A DNA stretch of 64,000 nucleotides from positions 87,978 through 151,977 of the forward strand of contig NZ_CAJHAR010000005.1 of the NCBI RefSeq assembly GCF_904846415.1, read 5' to 3'. This stretch comes from Psychrobacter piscatorii (GTDB taxonomy: Bacteria; Pseudomonadota; Gammaproteobacteria; Pseudomonadales; Moraxellaceae). The notes under the pieces were generated by a model. That model had not been told where the DNA came from, did not search any database, and saw nothing but the letters and a program-made list of their open reading frames with translations. The position numbers were made by a program, and so were the translations under genes. Position 1 is the first letter of the stretch, and every line of letters begins with the position of its first letter. Positions 27,820 to 38,486 of this stretch are shown here, in pieces.

Positions 27820-28803
27820 TTATTTTTCAGAATAATTGACGTGTAAGTCTTTCACATAATTGACTTCATTTTTGCTACCAAGCACCACAGGCACACGCTG
27901 ATGAATGTCAGTGGGTTCGATATCTAAGATGCGATTGACGGCATCTGTTGCGCCGCCACCCGCGCGTTCAATCAATAGGCTCATTGGGTTGGCTTCATAC
28001 ATCAAGCGTAGTTTACCCGCTTTATGAGCATATTTGGTGTCAAACGGATAAGTGAACAGACCGCCACGGCATAAGATACGATGGACGTCACCAACCATAG
28101 CGGCGACCCAGCGGGTATTGAAATCGCGTCCACGTACGCCTGTCTCGCCAGCGATTAACTCATCGATGTACTGTTGCATCGGTGCGCGCCAGTAGCGATA
28201 ATTTGAGCTATTGATCGCATATTCGCTCGTATCGGCAGCGATTTGTACGTTGTCTTCTATGAGCACATAGTCTTCAGTTTCTGGATCTAGGCTAAACATC
28301 ACGACTTTATCTGCGATGGTTAATGCCAGTACCGTAGAGGTGCCATATAACAAGTACCCTGCTGCTAACTGTTTGTTACCTGCCTGTAGATAGTCGCTGT
28401 TTTCACTGGTTTGACCTTGACGCTCATACGGCAAAACAGAAAAAATTGTACCTACTGCCATATTGATATCAATATTTGATGAGCCATCTAATGGGTCAAA
28501 TAACACCAGTAGGCTACCATCATCATTAGCAGGAGTCGCGTCATCGAGCTCTTCTGACGCGACACCAGCGCAATGGGTGTTTTTTGCTAAGGCATCTAGC
28601 AGTAAGTCGTTCGCTAATACATCCAATTTTTTTTGATCTTCGCCTTGGACGTTTTGATTACCAGCTTCGCCTAAAATATCTGCCAGAGCACCTTTTCTAA
28701 GTAGTTGTGAGATGGTTTTACCAACATTAGTAACCGTGGTAATTACGTCGTTGAGTGCAGGACTAGAGGCATGTTGGTTTAGATAATCTGCTAAGGTCGT
28801 CAT
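27820..28803 (-). CDS. fbp: Fructose-1,6-bisphosphatase, class 1
   Basis: This enzyme removes the 1-phosphate in gluconeogenesis. The 327-residue product has the metal-binding motif [20 protein letters not shown] and the substrate region [18 protein letters not shown]. The start at 28803 ([12 protein letters not shown]) has AGGAAG upstream; an ATG 25 codons earlier would add a stretch absent from the family. It is divergent from pyrB across 385 bases. Confidence 0.95.
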   Translation of the reverse strand: MTTLADYLNQHASSPALNDVITTVTNVGKTISQLLRKGALADILGEAGNQNVQGEDQKKLDVLANDLLLDALAKNTHCAGVASEELDDATPANDDGSLLVLFDPLDGSSNIDINMAVGTIFSVLPYERQGQTSENSDYLQAGNKQLAAGYLLYGTSTVLALTIADKVVMFSLDPETEDYVLIEDNVQIAADTSEYAINSSNYRYWRAPMQQYIDELIAGETGVRGRDFNTRWVAAMVGDVHRILCRGGLFTYPFDTKYAHKAGKLRLMYEANPMSLLIERAGGGATDAVNRILDIEPTDIHQRVPVVLGSKNEVNYVKDLHVNYSEK

Positions 28804-29188
28804 AAAGCTTCCTAATAAAGGGTATGGAAAGTAAAAAATGGATGGTCTCAGAGTAAGGCCATAAGCGGCATTTGGCACACCTTAAATGGGTAAATTCTTA
28901 AATAGCTTATACGGTATCTTTGTCCCGACCACAAAATCGGCTACACTATATCTATTGTTATTCATTTATAGATTTGTCAGAATTATTCTCTATGAGAATA
29001 TAGCATGTTTATTTACGCTTTCTGATTGTCTGCTGAGGCGATTTTTGGTCGAATTTGATTACGGTAAATTGTAGCAAATAAGCGTCAAAATGTCCTTGTC
29101 TCTGTGCCTATCAGTGCTAAATGATCGAACAAAGATGAATAAGCGATTACGACAGACTCATATAAACCCACAATAAAGACTCGCCATT
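28804..29188. promoter_or_regulatory. Divergent fbp-pyrB promoter region
   Basis: This 385-base AT-rich region must contain promoters for both fbp and pyrB. TATTCTC-TAT-GAGAATA at 28984-29000 is a perfect 7-bp inverted repeat with a 3-base centre, the size of a dimeric repressor site, about 190 bases before each gene. I cannot name a cognate regulator. No attenuator-like hairpin with a T run is visible before pyrB. Confidence 0.35.
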
Positions 29189-30262
29189 ATGTCAAATTCT
29201 CTTGATAGTAGCGCTACACAACCAGTCTCACCGACTGATTATGCAAAATTTGATCCCAATACAATTCATCAAAGACTCAACACCTCACTGAGTCGTCCGC
29301 AGCTCAATACCGATGGCAGTATCAGGCATTTCTTGGGTGTTGAAGGTCTTAATAAAGCACAGCTCAAAGCTATTATCGCAAAAGCAGAGACTTTCTTTGA
29401 TGAAAATGGACAGCTCATCAACCGTCCTGAATTAGACGGCTATACGGTCATGAATTTGTTCTTTGAACCATCGACCCGTACCCGGACGACATTTGAGGTT
29501 GCAGAAAAACGCTTGGGTGCCAATGTACTCAACATTGATATCGAACGCTCTAGTACCAAAAAAGGTGAGAGTCTACGCGATACGTTGTGGAATCTACAGG
29601 CGATGACCGCAGATATTTTTGTGGTACGACATTCAGCATCAGGTGCCGCGCATTTTATGGCGACAGAAGTGACCCCTGATATTGCTATCATTAACGGCGG
29701 CGACGGCTGGCATGCGCATCCTACTCAGGGAATGCTCGACATGTTGACCATTCATCGTGAGGCGCCGCGCCCATTTGAAGAGCTGTCTATCGCAATCGTT
29801 GGTGATATTAAGCACTCACGCGTGGCACGCTCTGACATCAGTGCTTTGCAAACGCTAGGTGTGACAGATATCCGTGTTTGTGCGCCGCGTACTCTACTGC
29901 CAAAAGGTATTGAGCGTTTTGGCGTAAAAGTATATGAAAATATGGATGAGTGCGTCACGGACTGTGATGTCATCATGGGATTAAGAATACAAAATGAGCG
30001 TATCGGTTCGCCGCTATTGGCATCCTCAAGTGAATACTATAAGCATTATGGAATCACGCCAGAGCGAGTAGCGCTTGCTAAGCCTGATGCGCTAGTTATG
30101 CACCCAGGGCCGATGAACCGCGGTGTTGAGATTGCCTCTAGTGTGGCTGATGGCGCGCAATCCGTTATCTTAAAGCAGGTAAATAACGGTATTGCCATTC
30201 GTATGGCGGTCTTGTCGCTTGCGATGGAAGGTCAGCGTGCTCATCAAGCGGCTGGCAAGTAA
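29189..30262 (+). CDS. pyrB: Aspartate carbamoyltransferase, catalytic subunit
   Basis: PyrB condenses carbamoyl phosphate and aspartate in pyrimidine synthesis. The carbamoyl phosphate motif is [32 protein letters not shown] and [11 protein letters not shown] are also present. At 357 residues it is longer than E. coli PyrB (311), with about 45 extra N-terminal residues. In Pseudomonas, as recalled, a similar extension and a pyrB-pyrX gene pair go with a stable PyrB-PyrX complex. The following gene is pyrX. Confidence 0.95.
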   Translation: MSNSLDSSATQPVSPTDYAKFDPNTIHQRLNTSLSRPQLNTDGSIRHFLGVEGLNKAQLKAIIAKAETFFDENGQLINRPELDGYTVMNLFFEPSTRTRTTFEVAEKRLGANVLNIDIERSSTKKGESLRDTLWNLQAMTADIFVVRHSASGAAHFMATEVTPDIAIINGGDGWHAHPTQGMLDMLTIHREAPRPFEELSIAIVGDIKHSRVARSDISALQTLGVTDIRVCAPRTLLPKGIERFGVKVYENMDECVTDCDVIMGLRIQNERIGSPLLASSSEYYKHYGITPERVALAKPDALVMHPGPMNRGVEIASSVADGAQSVILKQVNNGIAIRMAVLSLAMEGQRAHQAAGK

Positions 30263-30320
30263 CAGCTTGCTGCGCGACTTATTCTCATTTAATTCATTTT
30301 ATTGATACGGTAATAACGTT

Positions 30321-31532
30321 ATGTCTACCATGCTTAATACGGATGCACCCATTTTTGACCATTTACCAAAAGCGTTTAAAGATGCATTGCCGCAAACTGC
30401 AACAGAAAAACTGTCTACACTCGATTCTGACCGTGAGATGTGGCTGCTACCACCATTGGTAGATCTATGCGCGCGCTTGCGTGAGCCGGGCCAACAACAA
30501 CACGGTACGCTAGAGTCAGAGGGTAGGGCAGCTCGTGGCAATGGGTTCTTGCATGTAGTCACGCCACCTGATACCAATCCTATTTTAGAAAATGGCTCAC
30601 TTTTAAAGGGCTTGCGTGAGCGTGCCTTGAGTGATGGCGGGATTTACTTACATATTTTGGGTGCATTGACCACAGGGTTAGAGGGCGAACGACCCTCTAA
30701 TATCGCAGGGCTTAAGAAGGGCGGCTGTATCGCAGTGTCTAATGCGCGTAGACCTTTTCGCAATGACTTAGTATTGTTAAGAACATTAGAATACGCGGCG
30801 ACCTTTGGTATGAAAGTGTTCTTTTATCCTGACGAGCCAAGTCTGTCTGGAGATGGCGTGGCACATGAGGGCTATATTGCTTCTTATCATGGTTTGCAAG
30901 GGATTCCTTGGATTGCGGAAACGGTTGCACTGTCTACGCAGCTATTGATGGTTGAAGAGACGGGGATAGCCGCTCATTTTAGTCAGCTATCCTGTAAGTC
31001 TTCCATTGAGCTCATGCGCTGGGCAAAAGATAAAGGCTTGCCGGTGACTTGCGACGTTGCGATGCATCAGCTGTATTTGACTGATGACAATCTTGAAGGC
31101 TTTAATGCTCAGGCTTACGTATTGCCTCCACTACGTAGTAATACTGACCAGCAAGCCATCCGCCGTGGCTTAAAAGATGGCACTATCGATGCTATCTGTA
31201 GTCATCACGAACCATTAAACAGTACGGCGAAAAAAGCGCCATTTGCTGAGAGTACGCCAGGTATCTCGAATTTTGATACTTTTATGGCGCTGGCATGTCA
31301 GCTGGTTCATGATGAAGTGTTAACACTCCCAGAGTTGGTTGATAAAATCTGTCTCAATCCTGCAAAGATTGCGGGTATTCATGAGCAGTATGAAGCGATC
31401 GGCGGCGCGGTATTGGTTGACCCCAATCTGGAGTGGCAAGTGACTGCGCAATCTATGCTATCGAATGGTAAAAACACACCATTTTTTAATCAGCAGCTGC
31501 AAGGACGTGTTGTGGAGACGTTCTTTGGCTAA
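30321..31532 (+). CDS. pyrX: Inactive dihydroorotase-like subunit (PyrX/PyrC')
   Basis: The 403-residue protein belongs to the dihydroorotase family but has lost the N-terminal metal site: where active enzymes have the HxH motif, this one reads LVDLCARLREPG. Later blocks (VAHEGYIASYHGL, AAHFSQLSCKSSIELM, DAICSHHEP) are retained. In Pseudomonas the equivalent protein is inactive and supports the structure of aspartate carbamoyltransferase. It starts 58 bases after pyrB in the same direction. A catalytic PyrC must be encoded elsewhere. Confidence 0.9.
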   Translation: MSTMLNTDAPIFDHLPKAFKDALPQTATEKLSTLDSDREMWLLPPLVDLCARLREPGQQQHGTLESEGRAARGNGFLHVVTPPDTNPILENGSLLKGLRERALSDGGIYLHILGALTTGLEGERPSNIAGLKKGGCIAVSNARRPFRNDLVLLRTLEYAATFGMKVFFYPDEPSLSGDGVAHEGYIASYHGLQGIPWIAETVALSTQLLMVEETGIAAHFSQLSCKSSIELMRWAKDKGLPVTCDVAMHQLYLTDDNLEGFNAQAYVLPPLRSNTDQQAIRRGLKDGTIDAICSHHEPLNSTAKKAPFAESTPGISNFDTFMALACQLVHDEVLTLPELVDKICLNPAKIAGIHEQYEAIGGAVLVDPNLEWQVTAQSMLSNGKNTPFFNQQLQGRVVETFFG

Positions 31533-31587
31533 TTTGCCCCGACAGGATGATAGTCTGCCGCTATCCTCGAAGGATAAAGGGGGTGAA

Positions 31588-32073
31588 ATGACTGACCATC
31601 TAGAAAAGCCACGCAGTACGGCCAGTGAGTCTATCAAAGCGGTAGCTATTTATGAAGTCGTCAAAGGTGTGGGGGCATTATTAGGTGCAGGTGCATTGTG
31701 GTCGTGGCATACCGATCTTGAGCATTGGCTGACGACCGCGACTGGCTCTTGGCGCCACACCTTTGGCCACCTGCTTGCGCCGCAAATAGACAGTGCGGTA
31801 AGTATTGCCCAACAGGCAAGCAAAAACTGGCCAGTGTTTCTATTGTTGATATTTGCTTATGCCAGTTTGCGATTCCTAGAAGCTTATGGCTTATGGCGCG
31901 ACAAAACATGGGCATATTGGTTTGGTGTGCTGGGCTATGGCGTCTTTATTCCTATAGAAGTTTATTATCTGATAACCAGTCCATTTGATTGGTTTAAACT
32001 GGGAATATTAATCTTTAATATTATTATTATTATCGTAGTTTATCGTAATATGAAAAGAAAGGGTTTGATATAG
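31588..32073 (+). CDS. DUF2127 membrane protein
   Basis: This 161-residue protein has an amphipathic N-terminal region (KAVAIYEVVKGVGALLGAGA) and three further hydrophobic segments, including WPVFLLLIFAYASLRFLEAYG and LGILIFNIIIIIVVYRNM, as in the DUF2127 family. The ATG at 31588 has a very strong AGGGGGTG upstream. An in-frame frame extends back to overlap the end of pyrX but without better signals. It is probably co-transcribed with pyrX. Function unknown. Confidence 0.75.
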   Translation: MTDHLEKPRSTASESIKAVAIYEVVKGVGALLGAGALWSWHTDLEHWLTTATGSWRHTFGHLLAPQIDSAVSIAQQASKNWPVFLLLIFAYASLRFLEAYGLWRDKTWAYWFGVLGYGVFIPIEVYYLITSPFDWFKLGILIFNIIIIIVVYRNMKRKGLI

Positions 32074-32087
32074 TTATTAAAACGCTC

Positions 32088-32129
32088 AAAAAAGCCAGCA
32101 TAAGCATCATGTCTTAGGCTGGCTTTTTT
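32088..32129. terminator. Bidirectional terminator between DUF2127 and antiporter genes
   Basis: AAAAAAGCCAGC and GCTGGCTTTTTT are perfectly complementary, with a partial inner TAAG/CTTA pair, and tracts on both sides fit the two convergent genes. Confidence 0.85.
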
Positions 32130-32149
32130 ATACATGCTGTATTTTTGGC

Positions 32150-33424
32150 TTATGCCTCTGCTATTTCTTTATCCTTACGAATGCTCTTGGCGACTCTGCC
32201 AACACTTAGACCTTGTACCAAGATAGAAAATATTACTACCGCATAAGTGAGTGCCAATAAAATATCGCGCTCGGTACCGATGGGTAGCTGTAATACTAAA
32301 GCAACTGAGATACCGCCGCGCAATCCACCCCACGTTAGTACTTTCCATGCACCAGTGGGCAAATCAAGCTGGCGATGAAACGTTTTGGTCGTCATCCCGA
32401 CAACGATAAAACGAGCTACTAGAGCAATAACAATGGTTAGACCACCTGCAATAAATAAGTTTGCTGAATAAGCAATCATTACTACTTCTAGACCAATAAG
32501 GACGAATAAAATAGCATTTAAGATTTCATCAATCAGTTCCCAAAACAGATCAATGTAATGACGCGTCTGATCACTCATCGCAAGCGCACGCCCGCGGTTA
32601 CCAACCATCAACCCCATCATGACCATAGCGAGCGGCCCTGACAAATGCCAATGGCTCGCAAGCGCATAGCCTCCGATGACACCTGCTAATGTCAAAAGTA
32701 CTTCTTCTTGATAACTATCGATGCTCTTTAGCAAATAGTACAAAATTGCCCCGAGTACCAATCCAAAGATGACACCGCCGCCAGCTTCGACCGCCAAGGT
32801 ATGCGCCACATAGTTAATGGTTGGAATATCGCCACTAGATAAAATCCCCAGTAATAGAACAAAAATCACGACACCGATACCGTCATTAAATAATGACTCG
32901 CCAGCGATGACGGTTTCGATGCTTTTTGGCGCGCCTGCTGATGCAAGAATCCCCATGACGGCAATGGGATCGGTAGGGGAGATGAGGGCGCCAAAAAGTA
33001 GGCACCAAAGAAACGGTAGACCAAAACCGAATAGGGGCAGCATAAAATAAATCGCGGTGGCAATGAGCATGGCTGATAGGATAGTACCAAGTCCGGCTAG
33101 AATACCGATAGGCAATTTATAGCGCCTCAAATCACCAATATTGACATGCAGCGCCCCTGCAAATAGCAACATCGAGAGCATGCCATCTAATAGCACCTCA
33201 GTAAAATCAAGCTGCTCTAATAGACTGACTTCATAATCAATCAGCTGATCAAACCCTAAAAACCCTAAAAATATCGCACCGATAGACAATAATATAGAAA
33301 TAACCATCACGCCAATCGTGGTTGGTAACCCGATAAAGCGATGATTGACATAGGTCAGTGAGGCAGTAATCGATAAAAATATGGCGCTGATTTCAAGTAT
33401 GGTGAGGCTGGTTGCAGATGCCAT
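32150..33424 (-). CDS. CPA1-family Na+/H+ (cation/proton) antiporter
   Basis: The protein has about 424 residues, nearly all in 12-13 membrane segments. The CPA1 signatures are SPTDPIAVMGILAS in segment 5 and GESLFNDGIGVVIFVLLLG in segment 6, with the ion-binding Asn-Asp pair. Such NhaP-type exchangers export sodium or potassium for protons. The start at 33424 (MASATSLTILEISAIFLSI) matches the family better than the ATG 14 codons upstream, though neither has a strong ribosome binding site. It is the last of three minus-strand membrane genes. Confidence 0.88.
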   Translation of the reverse strand: MASATSLTILEISAIFLSITASLTYVNHRFIGLPTTIGVMVISILLSIGAIFLGFLGFDQLIDYEVSLLEQLDFTEVLLDGMLSMLLFAGALHVNIGDLRRYKLPIGILAGLGTILSAMLIATAIYFMLPLFGFGLPFLWCLLFGALISPTDPIAVMGILASAGAPKSIETVIAGESLFNDGIGVVIFVLLLGILSSGDIPTINYVAHTLAVEAGGGVIFGLVLGAILYYLLKSIDSYQEEVLLTLAGVIGGYALASHWHLSGPLAMVMMGLMVGNRGRALAMSDQTRHYIDLFWELIDEILNAILFVLIGLEVVMIAYSANLFIAGGLTIVIALVARFIVVGMTTKTFHRQLDLPTGAWKVLTWGGLRGGISVALVLQLPIGTERDILLALTYAVVIFSILVQGLSVGRVAKSIRKDKEIAEA

Positions 33425-33561
33425 AAAGCAGATCTCGTATGAATATAAAATTAACCCTAAGCCCATGACTTATGAGAGTTACGTAAAGATTTTTAGCTAT
33501 AAATATTGAAATGATAAGGACCGTGTTTACCAATACGCTATGCGATCCAATTGTCATATTA

Positions 33562-35217
33562 CTAACTCGACTGTGACTGTAGTGCTTCACGGATATTGAC
33601 AGCAAATTCACTGACATAATTAAAATGTTGATGCTGTGCGTCTTCATCAAGAATAAATTGCTTGGCTTGCTCACACATAGCGACAAGGTCATCTATCAAT
33701 TCTTGGTAGTTTAAGTTTTCTTCTCCAGCTCGCTTGATCAGATGTAGCTCATGCAGTAGCGTTTGTTGCTGTGCACTATTCACCCTTGCATAGTTTAGAT
33801 TGACCATTGCTTCGCACAATGCTTTTAGCACCATCAAATCAGCGGCTGCATAGCGGCGTATTTCACCAAGTGATACGTTGATAAAATCTGATATTTTTGG
33901 GGTGTGAGTGACCAAGGCTAGTATGGCCAATCGTTTTTGCTTTACCTCATCTTCAGAGCTATCATCTGATTTTGGTATATAAAAATGATAGGGACTTGGA
34001 GGCTGGCGTCGCATCATAATACTTAAGCAACTTGTCAAGGACTGTACGCAGTTGACGGCTGTTTTTGGGTCATTGATACCAGGAGATAATGCTCGTACTG
34101 CGATTTCAGTCATTTGCCCCAAGCTATAGGCAATGTCATCAGAATGTGCTAGGCGTTGTTCTATCCGCACGCAGCCAGTAAAGCGTTGCCAAAAAATCCC
34201 ATCAGGTGACCGCGGTATCATAGCTAGATGCGGTGTTGCTGTTTTTTGTTGATTGTTTGGATGATCTGCTGGACGTTGGTAAAAATATCCAATGACATTT
34301 TTGTCAGTAATGTATTGACCAAGATTGACATGCATCTGTACCACACCGCCGTAGTCTTGTGACAGCGCAATCAATGACTCAAAGTAGATTTGTTGTAGAT
34401 AGCCTGAGCTTGGTGAGTAGATAGGCATGGCAGGCCAGTTATGAAACTGCTCGACATCATGATGTTCGGCATCACGTTGATGCTGGATGTCGCATCGATC
34501 GCTGTACCAATAATAAATATTATTAATCGCATCGTTGCTGGCATTTTGGATGACGTGAGACGCTTGAATGGCATGTACCATATGTTGTACAAAATACACC
34601 AGCAACAGCGCACAGATAATAGCCATGATAATGGCAAAGGTTACGGCTAATTGTGGCACACCATAAGACACGTCATACTTGTGAATGGATTTTAAGACAA
34701 GCAGGCTGTAACTAAAGGTACCGATAAAGGCGCCGAGTACAAACTGGTTCGGAGTGTCTGTCAAAAAATTACGTAACAATCTCGGACCAAATTGTGATGA
34801 TGCCATTGACAGCACGGCGATCGTAATCGAAAACGTCGTGCCAGCCACGCCCAACACCGCACCAGCAATAGCGGTCATGATAGCGCGTGCAGCATCATCA
34901 TCGCCTGTAAACGCAAAAGAAATTTCTCGGACCGTTTCACGATCGAAATGCTGATCGACAGTCACCAATAAAGGCGCCAGCAAAATCCCTGCAATCACAC
35001 AAGCCGTTGGGATAAACCAGTAAGACCCAATAAGCTGTTGCCACAAAGCTCTTAGGCGATCAGGCAAGTCAGTCAACGTTTGCAGTGACCACAACTGAGT
35101 AAACTGTTTGAGCTTGCTCTGACCTGTACTAATAGTACGAATCCACAAGCTCGTTTCATCATCTTTATACACTGCCATATACTCAAAGTATCCAAAAATA
35201 GTCGTAAAGTGGCTCAT
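33562..35217 (-). CDS. DUF2254 membrane protein
   Basis: The 551-residue protein begins with a cytoplasmic segment and four membrane helices between about 65 and 220 (PTACVIAGILLAPLLV; ITIAVLSMASSQFGPRLL; FVLGAFIGTFSYSLLVL; TFAIIMAIICALLLVYF). A large soluble domain follows that keeps the family motif AVRALSPGINDPKTAVNC. DUF2254 proteins are widespread; the function is unknown. Start is uncertain: ATG 35178, 13 codons later, is possible. It sits between the antiporter and YihY/BrkB genes. Confidence 0.85.
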   Translation of the reverse strand: MSHFTTIFGYFEYMAVYKDDETSLWIRTISTGQSKLKQFTQLWSLQTLTDLPDRLRALWQQLIGSYWFIPTACVIAGILLAPLLVTVDQHFDRETVREISFAFTGDDDAARAIMTAIAGAVLGVAGTTFSITIAVLSMASSQFGPRLLRNFLTDTPNQFVLGAFIGTFSYSLLVLKSIHKYDVSYGVPQLAVTFAIIMAIICALLLVYFVQHMVHAIQASHVIQNASNDAINNIYYWYSDRCDIQHQRDAEHHDVEQFHNWPAMPIYSPSSGYLQQIYFESLIALSQDYGGVVQMHVNLGQYITDKNVIGYFYQRPADHPNNQQKTATPHLAMIPRSPDGIFWQRFTGCVRIEQRLAHSDDIAYSLGQMTEIAVRALSPGINDPKTAVNCVQSLTSCLSIMMRRQPPSPYHFYIPKSDDSSEDEVKQKRLAILALVTHTPKISDFINVSLGEIRRYAAADLMVLKALCEAMVNLNYARVNSAQQQTLLHELHLIKRAGEENLNYQELIDDLVAMCEQAKQFILDEDAQHQHFNYVSEFAVNIREALQSQSS

Positions 35218-35293
35218 CGCTATCGTTTGATAATCTTGATCAGAGCATCAAACGATGAATTTTTTAGGGTAATGGGTTTTGGCTAACTTGTCA

Positions 35294-36859
35294 TTAACCA
35301 GCTTTAGGATTATCAGCTTCAGTAATAATGGCACTTTTATAGTCGCGTCTGTCAGCCTCTGTCTCAGCCGATGGCTCACCAGAACCTATAGGAATGATCG
35401 CCTCATTATGGTGATAGTCGCAATCAATGTTGCTGTCTTTATCATAGGCGATAGGGTCGAAGTGGGGTGATGGTTCGATATCCACATTGTCTCTATAAGC
35501 GCCACTGCTATTTAAGCTATCACTTGTCAATGAATGGCTTGCCGCCGTCGTTTTTCTAAACAACTTGCCACCATTGTTATTTTTACCAGAAGCTGATTTT
35601 TTGCGCGGCTCACTATTGGCGAATATAGCACTCAATGGCAGATGTAGCTGCTGCTTAGCATAGGCTTCTGTGTGCTCAAAACGATCTACCAGTAAGCTGA
35701 GCCAAGGTTTTTGGTCTTCTAGCTTCATCTCATCAAGCTCATCCTTAATAGGCAATGGATAAGGCAAGGTGCGATAAAAATCCCATAATGTCATTTTACT
35801 CAAATCTTTTTTGAGTACATAGTCATCGTCTTCTGTCATGGTGATGAGGTTGCTGTCTTGTAGATAATTGATATAGGTATACCATTTGGGTAGCTCTTTT
35901 CGTCCCAGCACATTACGCAGCGCTTGTTCGCTGACGGCCTCACCTTTTAGATGATGGGTATATACCAAATTCAGCATGTCCAGCAAGCTAAGTAGGGGAT
36001 GGCGAGGATAGACCTCTTCGGTTTCAAAAATCGTTAAGGTGTAGCTGATCTCAACGCCCAGCAAGATAAGGTTCCATGACAAGAAAATCCACAGAAGAAA
36101 TATAGGAAGCGCGGCAAAAGCCCCGTAGATCGCCTCATAGCTGGTAAAGTTGGCCATGACGGTACCAAACAGATGCTTCATCAGCTCAAAGACTATCGCG
36201 ACAAACACACCAGCAATCGCTGCATTTTTTAGCGGTACACGCGCCTTAGGAATGAACCAATACATGCCAATAAAACCTGCGACAGTGATACCAATCGATA
36301 CGGCTTGTACCCAAAACCCCCAATCGATCCCGTAACCTGCGATTTGTCGATTCAAAAAACTCAAACTCTGAACCGTACTTGAGGCAATAAAAGCCGTACC
36401 TAAGACCAATGGTCCCAAGGTCACAATCGTCCAATAGCGCATCATGCTTTTGAGGCCACCTGAACGATTCTCTACCCGCCAGATTTGGTTGAAGGCGCGC
36501 TCAATGGTTGTCAGTGTCATGATGGTCGTCAAAAATAAAATGATGGCACCGATAATGGTCAGGTTGGAGGATTTTTCGGCGAAGTCATTGATATACTCAC
36601 TTACTTGTAGACTCGACTGGGGTAACAAGTTGCTATAAATTACCTCGTATATCTGTGCTCTGACAGAGGCGAGTGCTGGCACTGAAGATAAAATCATCAA
36701 TAATACCGTTAGCACAGGCACAATCGACAGCATAGTCGTGTAGGTTAGCGATGCTGCTTTTTGCTGACAGTTGTCTTCAAAAAAATGTCGAACCAAAAAT
36801 CGCAAGAATTGAAACCAGCGTTGTTGTAGAAATGGGAGTTTTTGTGAGAATTTTTCCAT
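35294..36859 (-). CDS. YihY/BrkB-family (UPF0761) membrane protein
   Basis: The 521-residue protein has six membrane segments in the first 280 residues with family blocks KAASLTYTTMLSIVPVLTVL and YGAFAALPIFLLWIFLSWNL. E. coli YihY (about 290 residues) ends there. Here a further 230 cytoplasmic residues follow: a folded part to about 395 (winged-helix-like WYTYINYLQDSNLITMTED) and then a serine/asparagine/aspartate-rich, probably disordered tail. YihY was once called RNase BN by error. No clear ribosome binding site. Function unknown. Confidence 0.88.
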   Translation of the reverse strand: MEKFSQKLPFLQQRWFQFLRFLVRHFFEDNCQQKAASLTYTTMLSIVPVLTVLLMILSSVPALASVRAQIYEVIYSNLLPQSSLQVSEYINDFAEKSSNLTIIGAIILFLTTIMTLTTIERAFNQIWRVENRSGGLKSMMRYWTIVTLGPLVLGTAFIASSTVQSLSFLNRQIAGYGIDWGFWVQAVSIGITVAGFIGMYWFIPKARVPLKNAAIAGVFVAIVFELMKHLFGTVMANFTSYEAIYGAFAALPIFLLWIFLSWNLILLGVEISYTLTIFETEEVYPRHPLLSLLDMLNLVYTHHLKGEAVSEQALRNVLGRKELPKWYTYINYLQDSNLITMTEDDDYVLKKDLSKMTLWDFYRTLPYPLPIKDELDEMKLEDQKPWLSLLVDRFEHTEAYAKQQLHLPLSAIFANSEPRKKSASGKNNNGGKLFRKTTAASHSLTSDSLNSSGAYRDNVDIEPSPHFDPIAYDKDSNIDCDYHHNEAIIPIGSGEPSAETEADRRDYKSAIITEADNPKAG

Positions 36860-37123
36860 GTCGACCAGTTAGCAAAAGTAAGAGTGACAATAGTGTAACA
36901 AACATGCGCTGCTCACATCTGCGGTTTAATTGTGTCAATATGCACAGCGTACAGCAGTGTAGAGTGAAACTCGATATAATATAAGCCATGTTATATACCA
37001 CGGTTATTTGCATGTCAGTGAATGACTCGGGCATAATGTGCACATATTTTACAATGCAGTTATAGGTTATATTTCGGCAGTATGAGACTAGACTATAGCG
37101 TCTGCCACAAAAGATAACATTAA

Positions 37124-37765
<642 letters not shown>

Positions 37766-37892
37766 TCGAGTCTCATGTAACCGGTGTCATAGCTCAAACT
37801 TGATACTTAAACACTTTTTGCACTCAAATACTGATAATTAATCGCTAATAGCTAGACACCCATGCTATTCATTTAGGAAGTAAAAATCTCTA

Positions 37893-38345
37893 ATGGCCAC
37901 AAACCACTCTAACAGTAAGTCTCCTAAAGTTACCAAGCCTATCGCACCTATTGCGCAGCGCTTGATGGTCACTTGGTTGATTTGGCTAGTTTATAGATTA
38001 ATGGGACTGCCTATTTTTATCAGTATCTTTAATCCAAGCAGCCCTGATATCGTCGGTGGTATTGCTTGGCAAGCATTGTGGCTAGTGCCCGCTTTTATCT
38101 TGACACCATGGATACTGCGTGGGCGTTCCCCTTACGCATTATTGATAAGTAGCATGTTTACGCTCGTATATTTGGGCGCGAGCGGGGTAGTGCTATTTAC
38201 TCGCATATACGGCAGTAGCTGGGCTGAGATAGCAGTGTACTTGACCGACTTTGTGCTGTTACTTGCCATCAATGTCTGGCTGTTTATTTTGCTGAAACGC
38301 CTGCCTTCAATGAATAATGTGGTCAAGAAACCTCGCTCCCGTTAG
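37893..38345 (+). CDS. DUF2069 membrane protein
   Basis: The product has 150 residues and four membrane segments: LMVTWLIWLVYRLMGLPIFI, IAWQALWLVPAFILTPWIL, ALLISSMFTLVYLGASGVVLF and IAVYLTDFVLLLAINVWLFIL. A basic N-terminal tail of about 22 residues precedes them. The family is defined only by sequence and often lies next to wrbA. AGGAAG is somewhat far (about 13 bases) from the ATG. Confidence 0.8.
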   Translation: MATNHSNSKSPKVTKPIAPIAQRLMVTWLIWLVYRLMGLPIFISIFNPSSPDIVGGIAWQALWLVPAFILTPWILRGRSPYALLISSMFTLVYLGASGVVLFTRIYGSSWAEIAVYLTDFVLLLAINVWLFILLKRLPSMNNVVKKPRSR

Positions 38346-38417
38346 CACTTATATGTTATCTAAGAGACGATATTCATCGTTAATAGTTTTTAATCTCAAC
38401 ATATAAACTTGAGACAT

Positions 38418-38453
38418 AAAAAAGCGGCGCCCTATTTAGGACGCCGCTTTTTT
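38418..38453. terminator. Bidirectional terminator after the DUF2069 gene
   Basis: AAAAAAGCGGCG and CGCCGCTTTTTT flank a 12-base loop in which CCT and AGG can also pair. It lies between two convergent genes. Confidence 0.9.
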
Positions 38454-38486
38454 AATACGATAAAGCGATTCTTTTACTTACTGGTA

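Noticed and set aside
31465..31587. Extended N-terminus of the DUF2127 protein overlapping pyrX
   Set aside because: The extension is pyrX read in another frame, and ATG 31588 has a far better ribosome binding site.
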